Positions 55,205 through 63,955 of a stretch of DNA of 64,000 nt are shown here, one piece after another. Under the pieces are notes generated by a model. It was not told where the DNA came from. It ran no database searches and saw nothing but the letters and a program-made list of their open reading frames with translations. Location of the stretch: contig NZ_BMQY01000005.1 in NCBI RefSeq assembly GCF_014648355.1, positions 186,001-250,000 of the forward strand. Direction: 5' to 3'. Position numbers and translations under genes: made by a program. The DNA comes from Couchioplanes azureus. GTDB lineage: Bacteria > Actinomycetota > Actinomycetes > Mycobacteriales > Micromonosporaceae. Position 1 is the first letter of the stretch. Each line of letters opens with the position of its first letter.

Positions 55205-56155
55205 TCAGAGGTCGGCGACGTCCGCCTGCTTGGCGCGGACCGCCTCGGCGGCCTCCTTGAGGCCGGCCAGCTCCGACTCGGTGAGGTCGGTCTCCACGAC
55301 GCGGCGCACGCCGGTCGCGCCGATCTCGGCCTCGACGCCCAGGTAGACGCCGGAGATGCCGTACTCGCCGTCGACCCAGGCGCAGACCGGCATGACCGCG
55401 CCGGAGTCCTCGGCGACGGCCTTGGCCATGCGGGCCGCGGCGGCCGACGGGGCGTAGTACGCGGAGCCGGTCTTGAGCAGGGCCACGACCTCGGCGCCGC
55501 CGTTGCGGGTGCGGGTGACCAGCTCCTCGACCTTGTCGGCGGGCAGCAGCTCGGTGAGCGGCTTGCCGTTGACCGAGGACTTCGAGGGCACCGGCACCAT
55601 GGTGTCGCCGTGCGAGCCCAGCGTGAGGGTCTTCACGCTGGCGACCGGGACCTTGAGCTCCTCGGCCACGAAGTTGGTGAAGCGCGCCGAGTCGAGCATG
55701 CCGGCCTGGCCGAGGACCCGGTTCTTCGGGAACTGGGTGGCGATCTGGGCGAGGGCGGTCATCTCGTCGAGCGGGTTGGAGACGACGATGACGACGGCGT
55801 TCGGCGCGTACTTGGCGACGTTCTCGGAGACCTGGCGAACGATCTTGGCGTTGACGCCCAGCAGGTCCATGCGGCTCATGCCCGGCTTGCGCGGCAGACC
55901 GGCGGTGATCACGACCACGTCGGAGCCCTCGATGGCCTCGTAGCCCTCGCCGTTCGGGCCGGTGGTGGCGCCGATGACCTTGGTCTCGAAGCCTTCGACC
56001 GGGCGCGACTGGTTGAGGTCGAGCGCGAGACCCTCGGGCTTGCCCTCGATGATGTCGGTGAGCACCACGGTCTCGAAGATGTCGTACTCGGCCAGACGCT
56101 GTGCGGTCGTGGACCCGTAGAAGCCGGCGCCTACGACGGTGACCTTCTTGCCCAT
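55205..56155 (-). CDS. mdh: Malate dehydrogenase
   Basis: A 316-residue LDH-like malate dehydrogenase. The NAD-binding glycine loop is VVGAGFYGSTTAQRL (6-20), the mobile-loop arginines are in LPRKPGMSR, and the proton-relay histidine is in LGSHGDTMVP. The length and the LPRKPGM loop match the type-3 enzymes of many bacteria rather than the cytosolic type. It oxidises malate to oxaloacetate with NAD. Monocistronic, between two terminators and a promoter region at 56156-56260. Works with icd and sucCD in this window. Confidence 0.97.
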   Translation of the reverse strand: MGKKVTVVGAGFYGSTTAQRLAEYDIFETVVLTDIIEGKPEGLALDLNQSRPVEGFETKVIGATTGPNGEGYEAIEGSDVVVITAGLPRKPGMSRMDLLGVNAKIVRQVSENVAKYAPNAVVIVVSNPLDEMTALAQIATQFPKNRVLGQAGMLDSARFTNFVAEELKVPVASVKTLTLGSHGDTMVPVPSKSSVNGKPLTELLPADKVEELVTRTRNGGAEVVALLKTGSAYYAPSAAAARMAKAVAEDSGAVMPVCAWVDGEYGISGVYLGVEAEIGATGVRRVVETDLTESELAGLKEAAEAVRAKQADVADL

Positions 56156-56260
56156 GCTCTCACTCCCAGTGCCCGCGGGACGGTTTTTCCGGACCGTATC
56201 AGCCGGGTGACGCCCAACTCCCAGGTAGGGCCTTATCGGGGGAGGTAAGCCACTCCGGGC

Positions 56261-56854
56261 TCAGCCGACGACCGCGCCGTACGCCCTGGCGAACAGCCCG
56301 GCCTGGGCAATGTCGATCTTCGCCCCGGTCAGGTCGACCCCGCGCAGGGCCACCCCGTCGAGATCCGCCCCGCGCAGGTCGGCGCCCTTGAGCACCACGT
56401 CCTTGAGCCGGGCCGAGGACAGGTCCGCGCCGCGCAGGTCGGCGCGGCTCAGGTCGGCGCCCTCGAGGTCGGCCTCGTGCAGCCGCAGGCCGGCCAGTCC
56501 GGCGGCGGTCAGGTTCGCCCCGCGCAGCGACACGAACGACCAGTCGCCGCCGTCGACGGTCAGCGGGCGCAGCTCGCAGTCGGCGAACTGCGTACCGGTG
56601 AGCTTGCAGTCGGTCAGCGTCGCGCCGAAGAGGTTGCACCGGCGCAGCGTCGACTGCAGGATCGCGCAGGTGCTCAGCTCGGCCGCGTTGAAACGGACGT
56701 TGCCGAACTCGCAGCGCAGGAAGGTGCAGCCGATGAGCCGCGCCTCCGACCAGTCGACGTCGTGGAACGCGCAGTCGGTGTAGACCGCGCGTTCCGTCTC
56801 GGCGAGCGCCCAGTCCTCCCCGGAGAAGATCTGGCCACTGACGGGCGGCTCCAC
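56261..56854 (-). CDS. Pentapeptide repeat protein
   Basis: A 197-residue protein with about 25 pentapeptide repeats from residue 20 onwards, for example ADLEGADLSRADLRGADLSS. Such repeats form a right-handed quadrilateral beta-helix. Relatives such as MfpA mimic DNA and protect gyrase from quinolones, but this one has fewer regular repeats, with interrupted ones (CTFLRCEFGN, CAILQST) like many housekeeping pentapeptide proteins of unknown role. The GTG start follows the purH stop by one base, so it is cotranscribed with the purine genes. Confidence 0.9.
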   Translation of the reverse strand: MEPPVSGQIFSGEDWALAETERAVYTDCAFHDVDWSEARLIGCTFLRCEFGNVRFNAAELSTCAILQSTLRRCNLFGATLTDCKLTGTQFADCELRPLTVDGGDWSFVSLRGANLTAAGLAGLRLHEADLEGADLSRADLRGADLSSARLKDVVLKGADLRGADLDGVALRGVDLTGAKIDIAQAGLFARAYGAVVG

Positions 56855-56855
56855 G

Positions 56856-58412
56856 TCAGTGGTAGAAGTGCCGGGTGCCGGTCAGGTAGACGGTGATCCC
56901 GGCCCGCTCGGCCGCCTCGATGACCAAGTTGTCCCGGATCGAGCCGCCCGGCTGGACCACGGCCTTCACCCCGGCGGCGATCAGCACCTCGAGCCCGTCC
57001 GGAAAGGGGAAGAACGCATCGGACGCGGCCACGCTGCCGCTGGCCCGCTCGGCCCCGGCCCGGTTGACCGCGAGATGCGCGGAGTCCACCCGGTTGACCT
57101 GGCCCATCCCGACGCCGACGGTGGCACCGTCGCGGGCGAGCAGGATCGCGTTGCTCTTCACCGACCGGACGGCGCGCCACGCGAACGCGAGGTCGCGCAG
57201 GTCCTCGGGCCCGGCCGCCGGGCCGGTCGCCAGGGTCCAGCCGGCCGGGTCGTCGCCCTCGGCGTCGATGCGGTCGGCCAGCTGCACCAGGACGCCGCCG
57301 CCGATCTGCTTGATCTCCGCGGGCGGCGGCTGCCACGCCGGCGCGGCGAGCACGCGCAGGTTCTTCTTCTCCCGGAAGACCGCCAGCGCCTCCGGGTCGT
57401 ACGACGGCGCGACGATGACCTCGGTGAAGATGCCGTCGAGCTGCTTGGCCAGCTCCGGCGTCACCTCCCGGTTGACCGCGACGACGCCGCCGAACGCCGA
57501 CACCGGGTCGCAGGCGTGCGCCTTGCGGTGCGCCTCGGCCACGTCCGCGCCGATCGCGATGCCGCACGGGTTGGCGTGCTTGATGATCGCGACGCACGGC
57601 TCGGTGAAGTCGTTCGCGCTGCGCCAGGCCGCGTCGGCGTCGACGTAGTTGTTGTACGACATCTCCTTGCCGTGCAACTGCTCCGCCTGTGCGAGCCCGG
57701 CGGGCGCGTTCGGGTCGGTGTAGAGAGCCGCCTGCTGGTGCGGGTTCTCGCCGTAGCGCAGCGGACTCTGCCGCCGCAGGGCCAGCCCGGCGAACTCGGG
57801 CCACTCCGCCGGCGCAAGGGTCGTGGCGCACCAGCTCGCGACCGCCACGTCGTACTCCGCGATGTCGGCGAAGGCGCGAGCGGCGAGCATCTTGCGCTGC
57901 GTCAGCGTGAAGCCGCCGTCCCGCAGGGCGTCCAGGATCAGCGGGTACGCCGCCACGGCCGTCACCACCGCCACCGACGGGTGGTTCTTCGCCGCCGCCC
58001 GTACCATCGCCGGACCGCCGATGTCGATCTGCTCGACGCACTCGTCCACGCTCGCGCCCGACGCCACCGTCCGGGTGAACGGGTACAGGTTGCTCACCAG
58101 CAGGTCGAAGGGGGCGATGTCGAGCTCGGAGAGCTGCCGCTCGTGGTCGGCCAGGCGCAGGTCGGCGAGAAGACCCGCGTGCACCCGGGGGTGCAGGGTC
58201 TTGACCCGCCCGTCGAGGCACTCCGGGAACCCGGTCAGCTCCTCCACCCGGGTGACCGGCACGCCGGCGCCCTCGACCATCGACGCGGTCGAGCCGGTCG
58301 AGACGATCTGCACCCCGGCGGCGTGCAGCGCCTGCGCGAGCTCCACGAGGCCGGTCTTGTCGTACACGCTGAGCAGGGCCCGCTTGATCGGGCGGCGACC
58401 GTCGGCCGTCAT
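56856..58412 (-). CDS. purH: Bifunctional AICAR transformylase/IMP cyclohydrolase
   Basis: A 518-residue enzyme for the last two steps of IMP synthesis. The N-terminal MGS-like cyclohydrolase domain (RALLSVYDKTGLVELAQALH, then GRVKTLHPRVHAGLL) and the C-terminal transformylase domain (LRYGENPHQQAALY, AIIKHANPCGIA with the catalytic lysine-histidine pair) are complete. The ATG overlaps the purN stop as ATGA. The product feeds all purine synthesis. Downstream is a pentapeptide repeat gene. Confidence 0.97.
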   Translation of the reverse strand: MTADGRRPIKRALLSVYDKTGLVELAQALHAAGVQIVSTGSTASMVEGAGVPVTRVEELTGFPECLDGRVKTLHPRVHAGLLADLRLADHERQLSELDIAPFDLLVSNLYPFTRTVASGASVDECVEQIDIGGPAMVRAAAKNHPSVAVVTAVAAYPLILDALRDGGFTLTQRKMLAARAFADIAEYDVAVASWCATTLAPAEWPEFAGLALRRQSPLRYGENPHQQAALYTDPNAPAGLAQAEQLHGKEMSYNNYVDADAAWRSANDFTEPCVAIIKHANPCGIAIGADVAEAHRKAHACDPVSAFGGVVAVNREVTPELAKQLDGIFTEVIVAPSYDPEALAVFREKKNLRVLAAPAWQPPPAEIKQIGGGVLVQLADRIDAEGDDPAGWTLATGPAAGPEDLRDLAFAWRAVRSVKSNAILLARDGATVGVGMGQVNRVDSAHLAVNRAGAERASGSVAASDAFFPFPDGLEVLIAAGVKAVVQPGGSIRDNLVIEAAERAGITVYLTGTRHFYH

Positions 58413-59026
58413 GGAATGGTGACCTTCCTGTCCGTGATGGTCCAGCCTTCGCGAACCAGCCGGCCGACGTACTCGACGAGCTGCCGGCGCTCGGCTTCCT
58501 TGATCCGCTCGGTCAGCGTCTGCTCCGTGTCGTCGTCGAGCACGGGCACGCTGACCTGGGCGATGATGGGTCCGGTGTCGACACCGGCGTCGACGAAGAA
58601 CAGGGTGGCGCCGGCGATCTTCACGCCGTAGGCCAGCGCGTCGCGGGGTCCGTGGATGCCCGGGAACGCGGGAAGCAGCGCGTTGTGGGTGTTCACGTAG
58701 CGGTCACCGAACGCGTCGAGGAACTGCTTGCCGACGAGCTTGAGGAAGCCCGCCGAGATCACCAGGTCCGGTTCGTACGCCGCGACGTGCGCGGTGAGGG
58801 CGGCGTCCCAGTCGTCCCGGGTCGGATGGGCCTGCACGGAGTCCACGAACGTGGGAACTCCGGCGGCCGAGGCACGGTCGAGGCCGGCGATACCGTCCCG
58901 ATCGGCACCGACGGCGACGACCCGCGCACCGTACGCGGGATCCGCGGATGCGTCGAGCAGGGCCTGCAGGTTGCTGCCGGAGCCGGAGACGAGGACGACC
59001 AGCCGGGCGGGCGCGGGGTCTGTCAC
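58409..59026 (-). CDS. purN: Phosphoribosylglycinamide formyltransferase
   Basis: A 205-residue enzyme that formylates GAR with 10-formyl-tetrahydrofolate. VLVSGSGSNLQALLDA at the start, the catalytic NTHNALLPAFPG and the later FVDAGVDTGPIIAQ are the GART signatures. I place the start at GTG 59024-59026 because a TAGGGT element lies exactly 7 bases upstream, fitting a leaderless transcript, and because homologs begin there; an ATG at 59101 is open but poorly conserved. Coupled to purH. Confidence 0.94.
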   Translation of the reverse strand: MTDPAPARLVVLVSGSGSNLQALLDASADPAYGARVVAVGADRDGIAGLDRASAAGVPTFVDSVQAHPTRDDWDAALTAHVAAYEPDLVISAGFLKLVGKQFLDAFGDRYVNTHNALLPAFPGIHGPRDALAYGVKIAGATLFFVDAGVDTGPIIAQVSVPVLDDDTEQTLTERIKEAERRQLVEYVGRLVREGWTITDRKVTIP

Positions 59027-59039
59027 GCCGAGCACCCTA
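59024..59039 (-). promoter_or_regulatory. Likely leaderless promoter of purN
   Basis: On the minus strand TAGGGT (59034-59039) is followed by 7 bases and the purN GTG, with no ribosome site between. The spacing equals that at padR and the ABC operon. The -35 is not evident. Confidence 0.5.
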
Positions 59040-59193
59040 CCGTCGGACCCGCCCGTCCCCGCAGACGGGTCGAAAAGGGGTACAGCGAAACCCCTGATCA
59101 TCGGTTAGGCTGCGGGCCGCCCGCGTCGTGGCACGTAGGCGCAATGATCTGCACATCACCGCCTGAGGGCGGAGCTAACTGGAGGATTCGCCC

Positions 59194-59466
59194 ATGACCC
59201 CGCCGCCCTACTACGGACAGCAGCCGCCGGCCGCTCCGGGCAACGACAAGACCACGCTCTGGGGTGTCCTGGGCATCGTCTTCGCCTTCTGCTGCATGCC
59301 GCTGGCCGTCGTCTTCTCGGTCCTCAGCCTGATGGAGGCGAAGAAGTACGGCAAGGAGCCCACCCTGGCGTACGTGGGCTTCGGCCTCGCGGCTCTGCTC
59401 CTGGTCGTGAACATCATCGGTTTCGCCCTGGGCTGGTTCGACTTCACCACGACCACCACCCGGTAG
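59194..59466 (+). CDS. DUF4190 small membrane protein
   Basis: A 90-residue protein with a Pro/Tyr/Gln-rich start (PPPYYGQQPPAAPG) and two membrane spans (about 21-46 and 58-80) with a short loop carrying MEAKKYGKEPTLAY, the layout of DUF4190 proteins. ATG preceded by CTGGAGG at a good distance. It ends at a terminator with a U-tract. Function unknown. Confidence 0.82.
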   Translation: MTPPPYYGQQPPAAPGNDKTTLWGVLGIVFAFCCMPLAVVFSVLSLMEAKKYGKEPTLAYVGFGLAALLLVVNIIGFALGWFDFTTTTTR

Positions 59467-59480
59467 TCGCGGCTGAGCGA

Positions 59481-59515
59481 AGAGGCGTCCCGGCTCCGGC
59501 CGGGGCGCCTCTTTT
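59481..59515 (+). terminator. Intrinsic terminator of DUF4190 gene
   Basis: Arms AGAGGCG-t-CCCGG (59481-59493) and CCGGG-g-CGCCTCT (59500-59512) with a 6-base loop are followed by TTTT. One of the few hairpins here with a U-tract. Confidence 0.85.
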
Positions 59516-59598
59516 CGTGCCCTCGCCCTCTTCGTGCCCTCGCCCTCTTCGTGCCCTCGCCTTTTTCGTGCCCTCGCCTTTTTCGTGCCCTCGCCGCG
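59514..59598. repeat. 17-bp tandem repeat, 5 copies
   Basis: Five copies of TTCGTGCCCTCGCC plus a variable trinucleotide (CTC, CTC, TTT, TTT, GCG), period exactly 17 bp. They fill the gap from the DUF4190 terminator to the stop of the DUF6350 gene. The period is not a multiple of three, so coding is unlikely. Candidate variable-number repeat. Confidence 0.9.
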
Positions 59599-61254
59599 CT
59601 ACTTGTGGACCGGGGCGCGGAAGGCGCGTCCGGCCGCCGCGCCGATGCAGGCGGAGACGCCGACCACCGTGGTCGCGATCAGGGCGACGTGCCACGGCAC
59701 CGGGCCGATCTCCGCCATCCGGCCGTCGCCGAGCGGGCCCCCGGACAGCCAGGCCAGGACGCCCAGCACCAGGCCGGCCACCGGGCCGGCGAGCAGCGCC
59801 GAACCCAGCACCAGCGACCACGCCGGCTCGGCGGGCAGGACGTCGCCCGGGCGTACGGTGTGGCGGTTGTCCCGCAGGTGCCCGCCGACGACGTGGTGCA
59901 CGCCCATCAGACGGCGGGTCAGCAGCCAGCCCGCGGCCATCGCGGCCAGGACCGGCACCGCCAGCAGGGCAGCTCCGGTCGCGCCCATCGGTCCGTCGGG
60001 GAGACCGGCGAGCAGCGGCAGGGTGGGCAGCGGCCCCACGCTCAGCTCGGTCAGGCGTACGGCCGAGTCGGTGCCCAGCAGGAAGCCGGGGCCGAGCAGA
60101 TAGGCCGCGGCCCACACCGCGCCGTTGGCGCCGTACCCGAGGCTGACCAGGGTGATGCCCGCCTGGCCGGCGACCCCGGTGCGGTAGGCACCGATCATGT
60201 CGGCGGCCTGCCCGCCGCCGACCGCGACGGAGAGCCCGGCGAAGGCCGCGCCGGCGGCGAGGATCAGCAGCGCCGCGACCACGCCGGTGCGCAGGGCGTG
60301 CCGCACCGGGGGCGGCAGCCGGCGGGCGATCACGACCAGGGCATCCGTGCCGCGCAGCGACCCGATGAGCGAGCACACGAGGCCGGCCAGGAAGAGATGG
60401 AACGCGGCGCGCCCGGGCGGGACGTCCGTGCCGCGGCCGTCGACGACCAGGGCGGCCAGCAGGCCGAGGATCCCGTACGCGGCCCCGATCGCGGCTGCCA
60501 CCAGCATCGCGGCCCGCGGTGAGCCGCTGCGCCGGGCCCCGATGGCGCGGGTGACGTGCAGGCCCGCCCGGTTGAGCCGCCAGCCGGCCAGCAGCGTGAG
60601 CAGCAGGGGTGCGAGACCCAGCGGGCCGATCGACGTCCCGATGGGCACGCCGTGCCCGAGCAGCCAGCCCGCGAGCCCGGCGTGCGCGGCGCCGCCCACC
60701 CCGCCCTGGCCCTCGAGGGCCCTGGCCAGAGCGATGACGGCGGCGACCGGGACGTACGAGAGCAGCGCGGCCCACAGGGTGGCGAACGCGGCGGCGACCG
60801 GCAGAGGCGCGCGGCCCCGCGCATCGGCGGGACGGCGCTGACCGGGCACGGCGACGGTCGGATGGCTGCCCCGATCGACCGTGACGGTCGGGTGGTTGCG
60901 CGGGTCCACCGCGACGGTGGGCCGGTCCTGCTCGCGGGCGGCGCGGGGCGCGGATGGTCCCGGACGGACCGTGGCGTGGTCCGGTGCGGCCGGGCGCGCG
61001 CCCGCCCCCACCGTGTCCCGCACGATCTCGAAGTCGTCGTCCAGCTCGGGCTCACGGGAACGCTCGGGCTCACGAGAGCGCTCGGGCTCACGAGAGCGCT
61101 CGGGCTTTCGGGAACGGTCGGGCTTTCGGGAACGCTCGGGCGCGGCCGGGACGGCACGGCCCGCCTCGACGGCGTCGTCGAGCGCCTCGGCGGCCTCGAT
61201 CGGATCCCCCGAGCCGGCGGGTCGACCGTGGGGGCGGTCGGGTGTGGTCGGCAT
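59599..61254 (-). CDS. DUF6350 polytopic membrane protein
   Basis: A 551-residue protein. The first 145 residues are cytoplasmic and low-complexity, with five RSREPE-like hexapeptides (41-70) and three HPTV-type repeats (about 105-130); then come about ten to eleven membrane spans. DUF6350 proteins lie between sucCD and purN in many actinobacteria, as here; none has a known function, but the conserved place beside central metabolism suggests a basic envelope role. ATG start (61252-61254). Confidence 0.87.
   Translation of the reverse strand: MPTTPDRPHGRPAGSGDPIEAAEALDDAVEAGRAVPAAPERSRKPDRSRKPERSREPERSREPERSREPELDDDFEIVRDTVGAGARPAAPDHATVRPGPSAPRAAREQDRPTVAVDPRNHPTVTVDRGSHPTVAVPGQRRPADARGRAPLPVAAAFATLWAALLSYVPVAAVIALARALEGQGGVGGAAHAGLAGWLLGHGVPIGTSIGPLGLAPLLLTLLAGWRLNRAGLHVTRAIGARRSGSPRAAMLVAAAIGAAYGILGLLAALVVDGRGTDVPPGRAAFHLFLAGLVCSLIGSLRGTDALVVIARRLPPPVRHALRTGVVAALLILAAGAAFAGLSVAVGGGQAADMIGAYRTGVAGQAGITLVSLGYGANGAVWAAAYLLGPGFLLGTDSAVRLTELSVGPLPTLPLLAGLPDGPMGATGAALLAVPVLAAMAAGWLLTRRLMGVHHVVGGHLRDNRHTVRPGDVLPAEPAWSLVLGSALLAGPVAGLVLGVLAWLSGGPLGDGRMAEIGPVPWHVALIATTVVGVSACIGAAAGRAFRAPVHK
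61045..61134. repeat. 18-bp minisatellite coding RSREPE repeats
   Basis: Five 18-bp units encode RSRKPD, RSRKPE and three RSREPE in the N-terminal tail of the DUF6350 protein (residues 41-70). The period is in frame, so length changes would keep the gene intact. Confidence 0.9.
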
Positions 61255-61416
61255 CGCCGCCTACTTTTCCACGCCGGACGGCCCGCGGCGACGCAGAAAC
61301 GGCGACGCGCCGCAGCCGTCCGCCGCCGCGGACGCCCGGACCAGGCCGAATGCGGCAAGCCAGACGAACGTTCGCGGCCGGACCCGGGCGCCGGACCTCC
61401 GGCGCAACGACCCGGC

Positions 61417-61533
61417 CGCGCCCCGACGGAGGCCGCAAAAGGTCAGGTGCCCGGTCGCGCCCCGACCCGGGCCGGGAAGGGGCGGATACACGGGCGCGCC
61501 GCGACACGGGCCGGGAAGGTCCGTGCGGCGGCG
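61417..61533. repeat. 39-bp tandem repeat, 3 degenerate copies
   Basis: Copies begin at 61417, 61456 and 61495 with exact 39-bp spacing; each starts CGCGCC(C/G)CGAC and holds a GGCCG(G/C) followed by AA(A/G). They lie in the 299-bp gap between the DUF6350 start and the sucD stop. No gene I can support is in this gap. The third copy ends 20 bases before the sucD stop. Confidence 0.8.
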
Positions 61534-61553
61534 CGCCTGTGGCCGTACCAAAA

Positions 61554-62435
61554 TCAGCTCATGACCTCGCGCATGAGCCGGGCGGTCTCGCTCGGGGTCT
61601 TTCCGACCTTGACCCCCGCGGCCTCGAGGGCCTCCTTCTTGGCGTCGGCGGTGCCCGCCGAGCCGGAGATGATCGCGCCCGCGTGGCCCATGGTCTTGCC
61701 GGGCGGCGCGGTGAAGCCCGCGATGTAGCCGACCACCGGCTTGGTGACGTTGGCCTTGATGAACTCGGCGGCCCGCTCCTCGGCGTCGCCGCCGATCTCG
61801 CCGATCATCACGATCGCGTCGGTGTCCGGATCGTCCTGGAACGCCTTGAGGGCGTCGATGTGGGTGGTGCCGATGACCGGGTCACCGCCGATGCCCACAC
61901 AGGTGGAGAAGCCGAAGTCCCGCAGCTCGTACATGAGCTGGTAGGTCAGCGTGCCGCTCTTGGAGACCAGGCCGATGCGCCCGGCCGGGGTGATGTCGGC
62001 CGGGATGATGCCCGCGTTCGACGCGCCCGGGGACGCGATGCCGGGGCAGTTCGGGCCGATGATGCGGGTCTTCTCGCCCTGGGCCACGTTGTACGCCCAG
62101 AAGGCGGCCGAGTCCTGCACCGGCACGCCCTCGGTGATGACGACCGCGAGCGGGATCTCCGCGTCGATGGCCTCGAGCACGGCGGCCTTGGTGAAGGCCG
62201 GCGGTACGAAGATGACCGACACGTCGGCGCCGGTCTCCTTCATGGCCTCCGCCACGGTCGCGAAGACCGGCAGCGCGGTGCCGTCGAAGTCCACGGTCGT
62301 GCCCGCCTTGCGCGGGTTCACGCCGCCGACCACGTTGGTGCCGGCGGCCAGCATGCGGCGGGTGTGCTTGGAACCCTCCGAGCCGGTCATGCCCTGGACG
62401 ATGACCTTGGAGTCCTTGGTGAGCCAGATAGCCAT
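61554..62435 (-). CDS. sucD: Succinyl-CoA synthetase alpha subunit
   Basis: A 293-residue subunit, normal length. The CoA-binding N-terminus (WLTKDSKVIVQGMTGSEGSK), GPNCPGIASP and the phosphohistidine region MGHAGAIISGSAGTADAKKE are complete. With SucC it converts succinyl-CoA to succinate with formation of ATP or GTP. The ATG is 4 bases before sucC on the same transcript. A three-copy tandem repeat follows. Confidence 0.97.
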   Translation of the reverse strand: MAIWLTKDSKVIVQGMTGSEGSKHTRRMLAAGTNVVGGVNPRKAGTTVDFDGTALPVFATVAEAMKETGADVSVIFVPPAFTKAAVLEAIDAEIPLAVVITEGVPVQDSAAFWAYNVAQGEKTRIIGPNCPGIASPGASNAGIIPADITPAGRIGLVSKSGTLTYQLMYELRDFGFSTCVGIGGDPVIGTTHIDALKAFQDDPDTDAIVMIGEIGGDAEERAAEFIKANVTKPVVGYIAGFTAPPGKTMGHAGAIISGSAGTADAKKEALEAAGVKVGKTPSETARLMREVMS

Positions 62436-62439
62436 GTCG

Positions 62440-63618
62440 TCACTTCCCCGCAGCCGCGAGCTCGGCGGCACGCTCGGCCGCACCGTCCATCGTGTCCACC
62501 CGCTGCACCAGCGGGTTGTTGGCCGAGTCCAGGATCGCCCGGCCGGCCTCGGCGTTGTTGCCGTCGAGGCGGACCACGAGCGGCTTGGTGACGGCCTCGC
62601 CGCGCTCGCCGAGCAGGGCGAGTGCCTGGATGATGCCGTTGGCGACCTCGTCACACGCCGTGATGCCGCCGAAGACGTTCACGAAGACCGACTTGACCGC
62701 CGGGTCGCCCAGCACGATCTCGAGGCCGTTCGCCATCACCTGGGCGCTGGCGCCGCCGCCGATGTCGAGGAAGTTCGCCGGCTTGACGCCGCCGTGGCCC
62801 TCGCCCGCGTAGGCGACCACGTCGAGCGTCGACATGACCAGGCCCGCGCCGTTGCCGATGATGCCGACCTCGCCGTCGAGCTTGACGTAGTTGAGGTTCT
62901 TCGCCTTGGCGGCCTGCTCCAGCGGGTCGACCGCGGACTGGTCCACCAGCGCCTCGTGGTCGGGGTGGCGGAACCCGGCGTTCTCGTCGAGCGTCACCTT
63001 GGCGTCGAGCGCGAGCACCCGGCCGTCGCCGACCTTGGCGAGCGGGTTGACCTCGACCAGCGTGGCGTCCTCGGCCACGAACGTCTGCCACAGCTTCACG
63101 GCGATGTCGGCCACCTGGTCGGCGACCTCGGCCGGGAACTGCGCCGCGGCGACGATCTCCCGGGCCTTGGCCTCGGTGACGCCCTCGCTGGCGTCGATCG
63201 CGATCTTGGCGACCTTGTCCGGCTGCTCCTCGGCGACCTGCTCGATCTCCATGCCGCCGGCGACGCTGGCGATGCAGAGGAAGGTGCGGTTCGCACGGTC
63301 CAGCAGGTAGGAGAAGTAGTACTCCTCCTTGATGTCCGCCGTCTCGGCCAGCATCACCTTCTGCACGGTGTGGCCCTTGATGTCCATCCCGAGGATGTCG
63401 GTCGCGCGAGCCTCGGCCTCGTCGGCCCCGTCGGCCAGCTTGACGCCGCCCGCCTTGCCCCGGCCACCGACCTTGACCTGGGCCTTCACGACGACCTTGC
63501 CACCGAGGCGCTCGGCGATCGCCCGCGCCTCCTGCGGGGTCTCGGCGACGCCGCCGCCCAGCACGGGCAGCCCGTGCCGTTCGAACAGGTCGCGCCCCTG
63601 ATACTCGAACAGGTCCAC
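62440..63618 (-). CDS. sucC: Succinyl-CoA synthetase beta subunit
   Basis: A 392-residue subunit with the ATP-grasp fold: DLFEYQGRDLFERHGLPV at the start, KVVVKAQVKVGGRGKAGGVK in the nucleotide domain and GLVMSTLDVVAYAGEGHGG/ANFLDIGGGA in the ligase domain, plus VNVFGGITACDEVA. Normal length. The GTG start (63616-63618) follows AAAGGAG; the frame is open further upstream without conservation. First gene of sucCD. Confidence 0.97.
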   Translation of the reverse strand: MDLFEYQGRDLFERHGLPVLGGGVAETPQEARAIAERLGGKVVVKAQVKVGGRGKAGGVKLADGADEAEARATDILGMDIKGHTVQKVMLAETADIKEEYYFSYLLDRANRTFLCIASVAGGMEIEQVAEEQPDKVAKIAIDASEGVTEAKAREIVAAAQFPAEVADQVADIAVKLWQTFVAEDATLVEVNPLAKVGDGRVLALDAKVTLDENAGFRHPDHEALVDQSAVDPLEQAAKAKNLNYVKLDGEVGIIGNGAGLVMSTLDVVAYAGEGHGGVKPANFLDIGGGASAQVMANGLEIVLGDPAVKSVFVNVFGGITACDEVANGIIQALALLGERGEAVTKPLVVRLDGNNAEAGRAILDSANNPLVQRVDTMDGAAERAAELAAAGK

Positions 63619-63722
63619 GTGTCTCCTTTCGCTCGCGACGCTTGCCCCGGCAAGCCGCGTACCTGCGTCCCGACCTTGTGCGCGGCGCGTCGTTGCGTCG
63701 CCGCCAGCGTGAGGAAATGTCG

Positions 63723-63759
63723 GCCCCGGTGATGCTCGGGGCCTCGATTCGCAGCCTAG
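63723..63759 (-). promoter_or_regulatory. Possible sucC promoter and leader hairpin
   Basis: On the minus strand TAGGCT (63754-63759) could be a -10, giving a 5' UTR of about 130 bases. Just downstream is a 7-bp stem GGCCCCG/CGGGGCC (63723-63744) with an 8-base loop. A -35 is not evident. Confidence 0.35.
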
Positions 63760-63955
63760 CCAGTGAGAGGGGGGCGAGGGGTTCGCGGGGGGTTGCTGTG
63801 CAAGACCACACAAGTTCACCCGGGGCTGAGCTTTGGAAGCCCGACAACCGTTCTTCACGTACGCGGCCACGGGCGACCAAGCGCAGCACCGGGGCTGGAC
63901 CGCCTCCGGCGGCTACCGCCCTCGGACCGTAGCCACTCCAGGCCGTCCGCCGACT

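Noticed and set aside
56859..58631. Long plus-strand open frame opposite purH and purN
   Set aside because: Antisense shadow of two intact enzymes; no recognisable motifs and codon bias that fits the other strand.
59514..59598. 17-bp direct repeats as a possible CRISPR array
   Set aside because: The repeats are contiguous with no spacers and no cas genes are present.
61261..61551. 96-codon minus-strand frame in the gap between DUF6350 and sucD
   Set aside because: It only reads through the 39-bp tandem repeat and has no ribosome site or recognisable domain.
63642..63932. 96-codon plus-strand frame upstream of sucC
   Set aside because: It covers the probable sucC promoter and leader and shows no protein features; tandem repeats with a 16-bp period follow.
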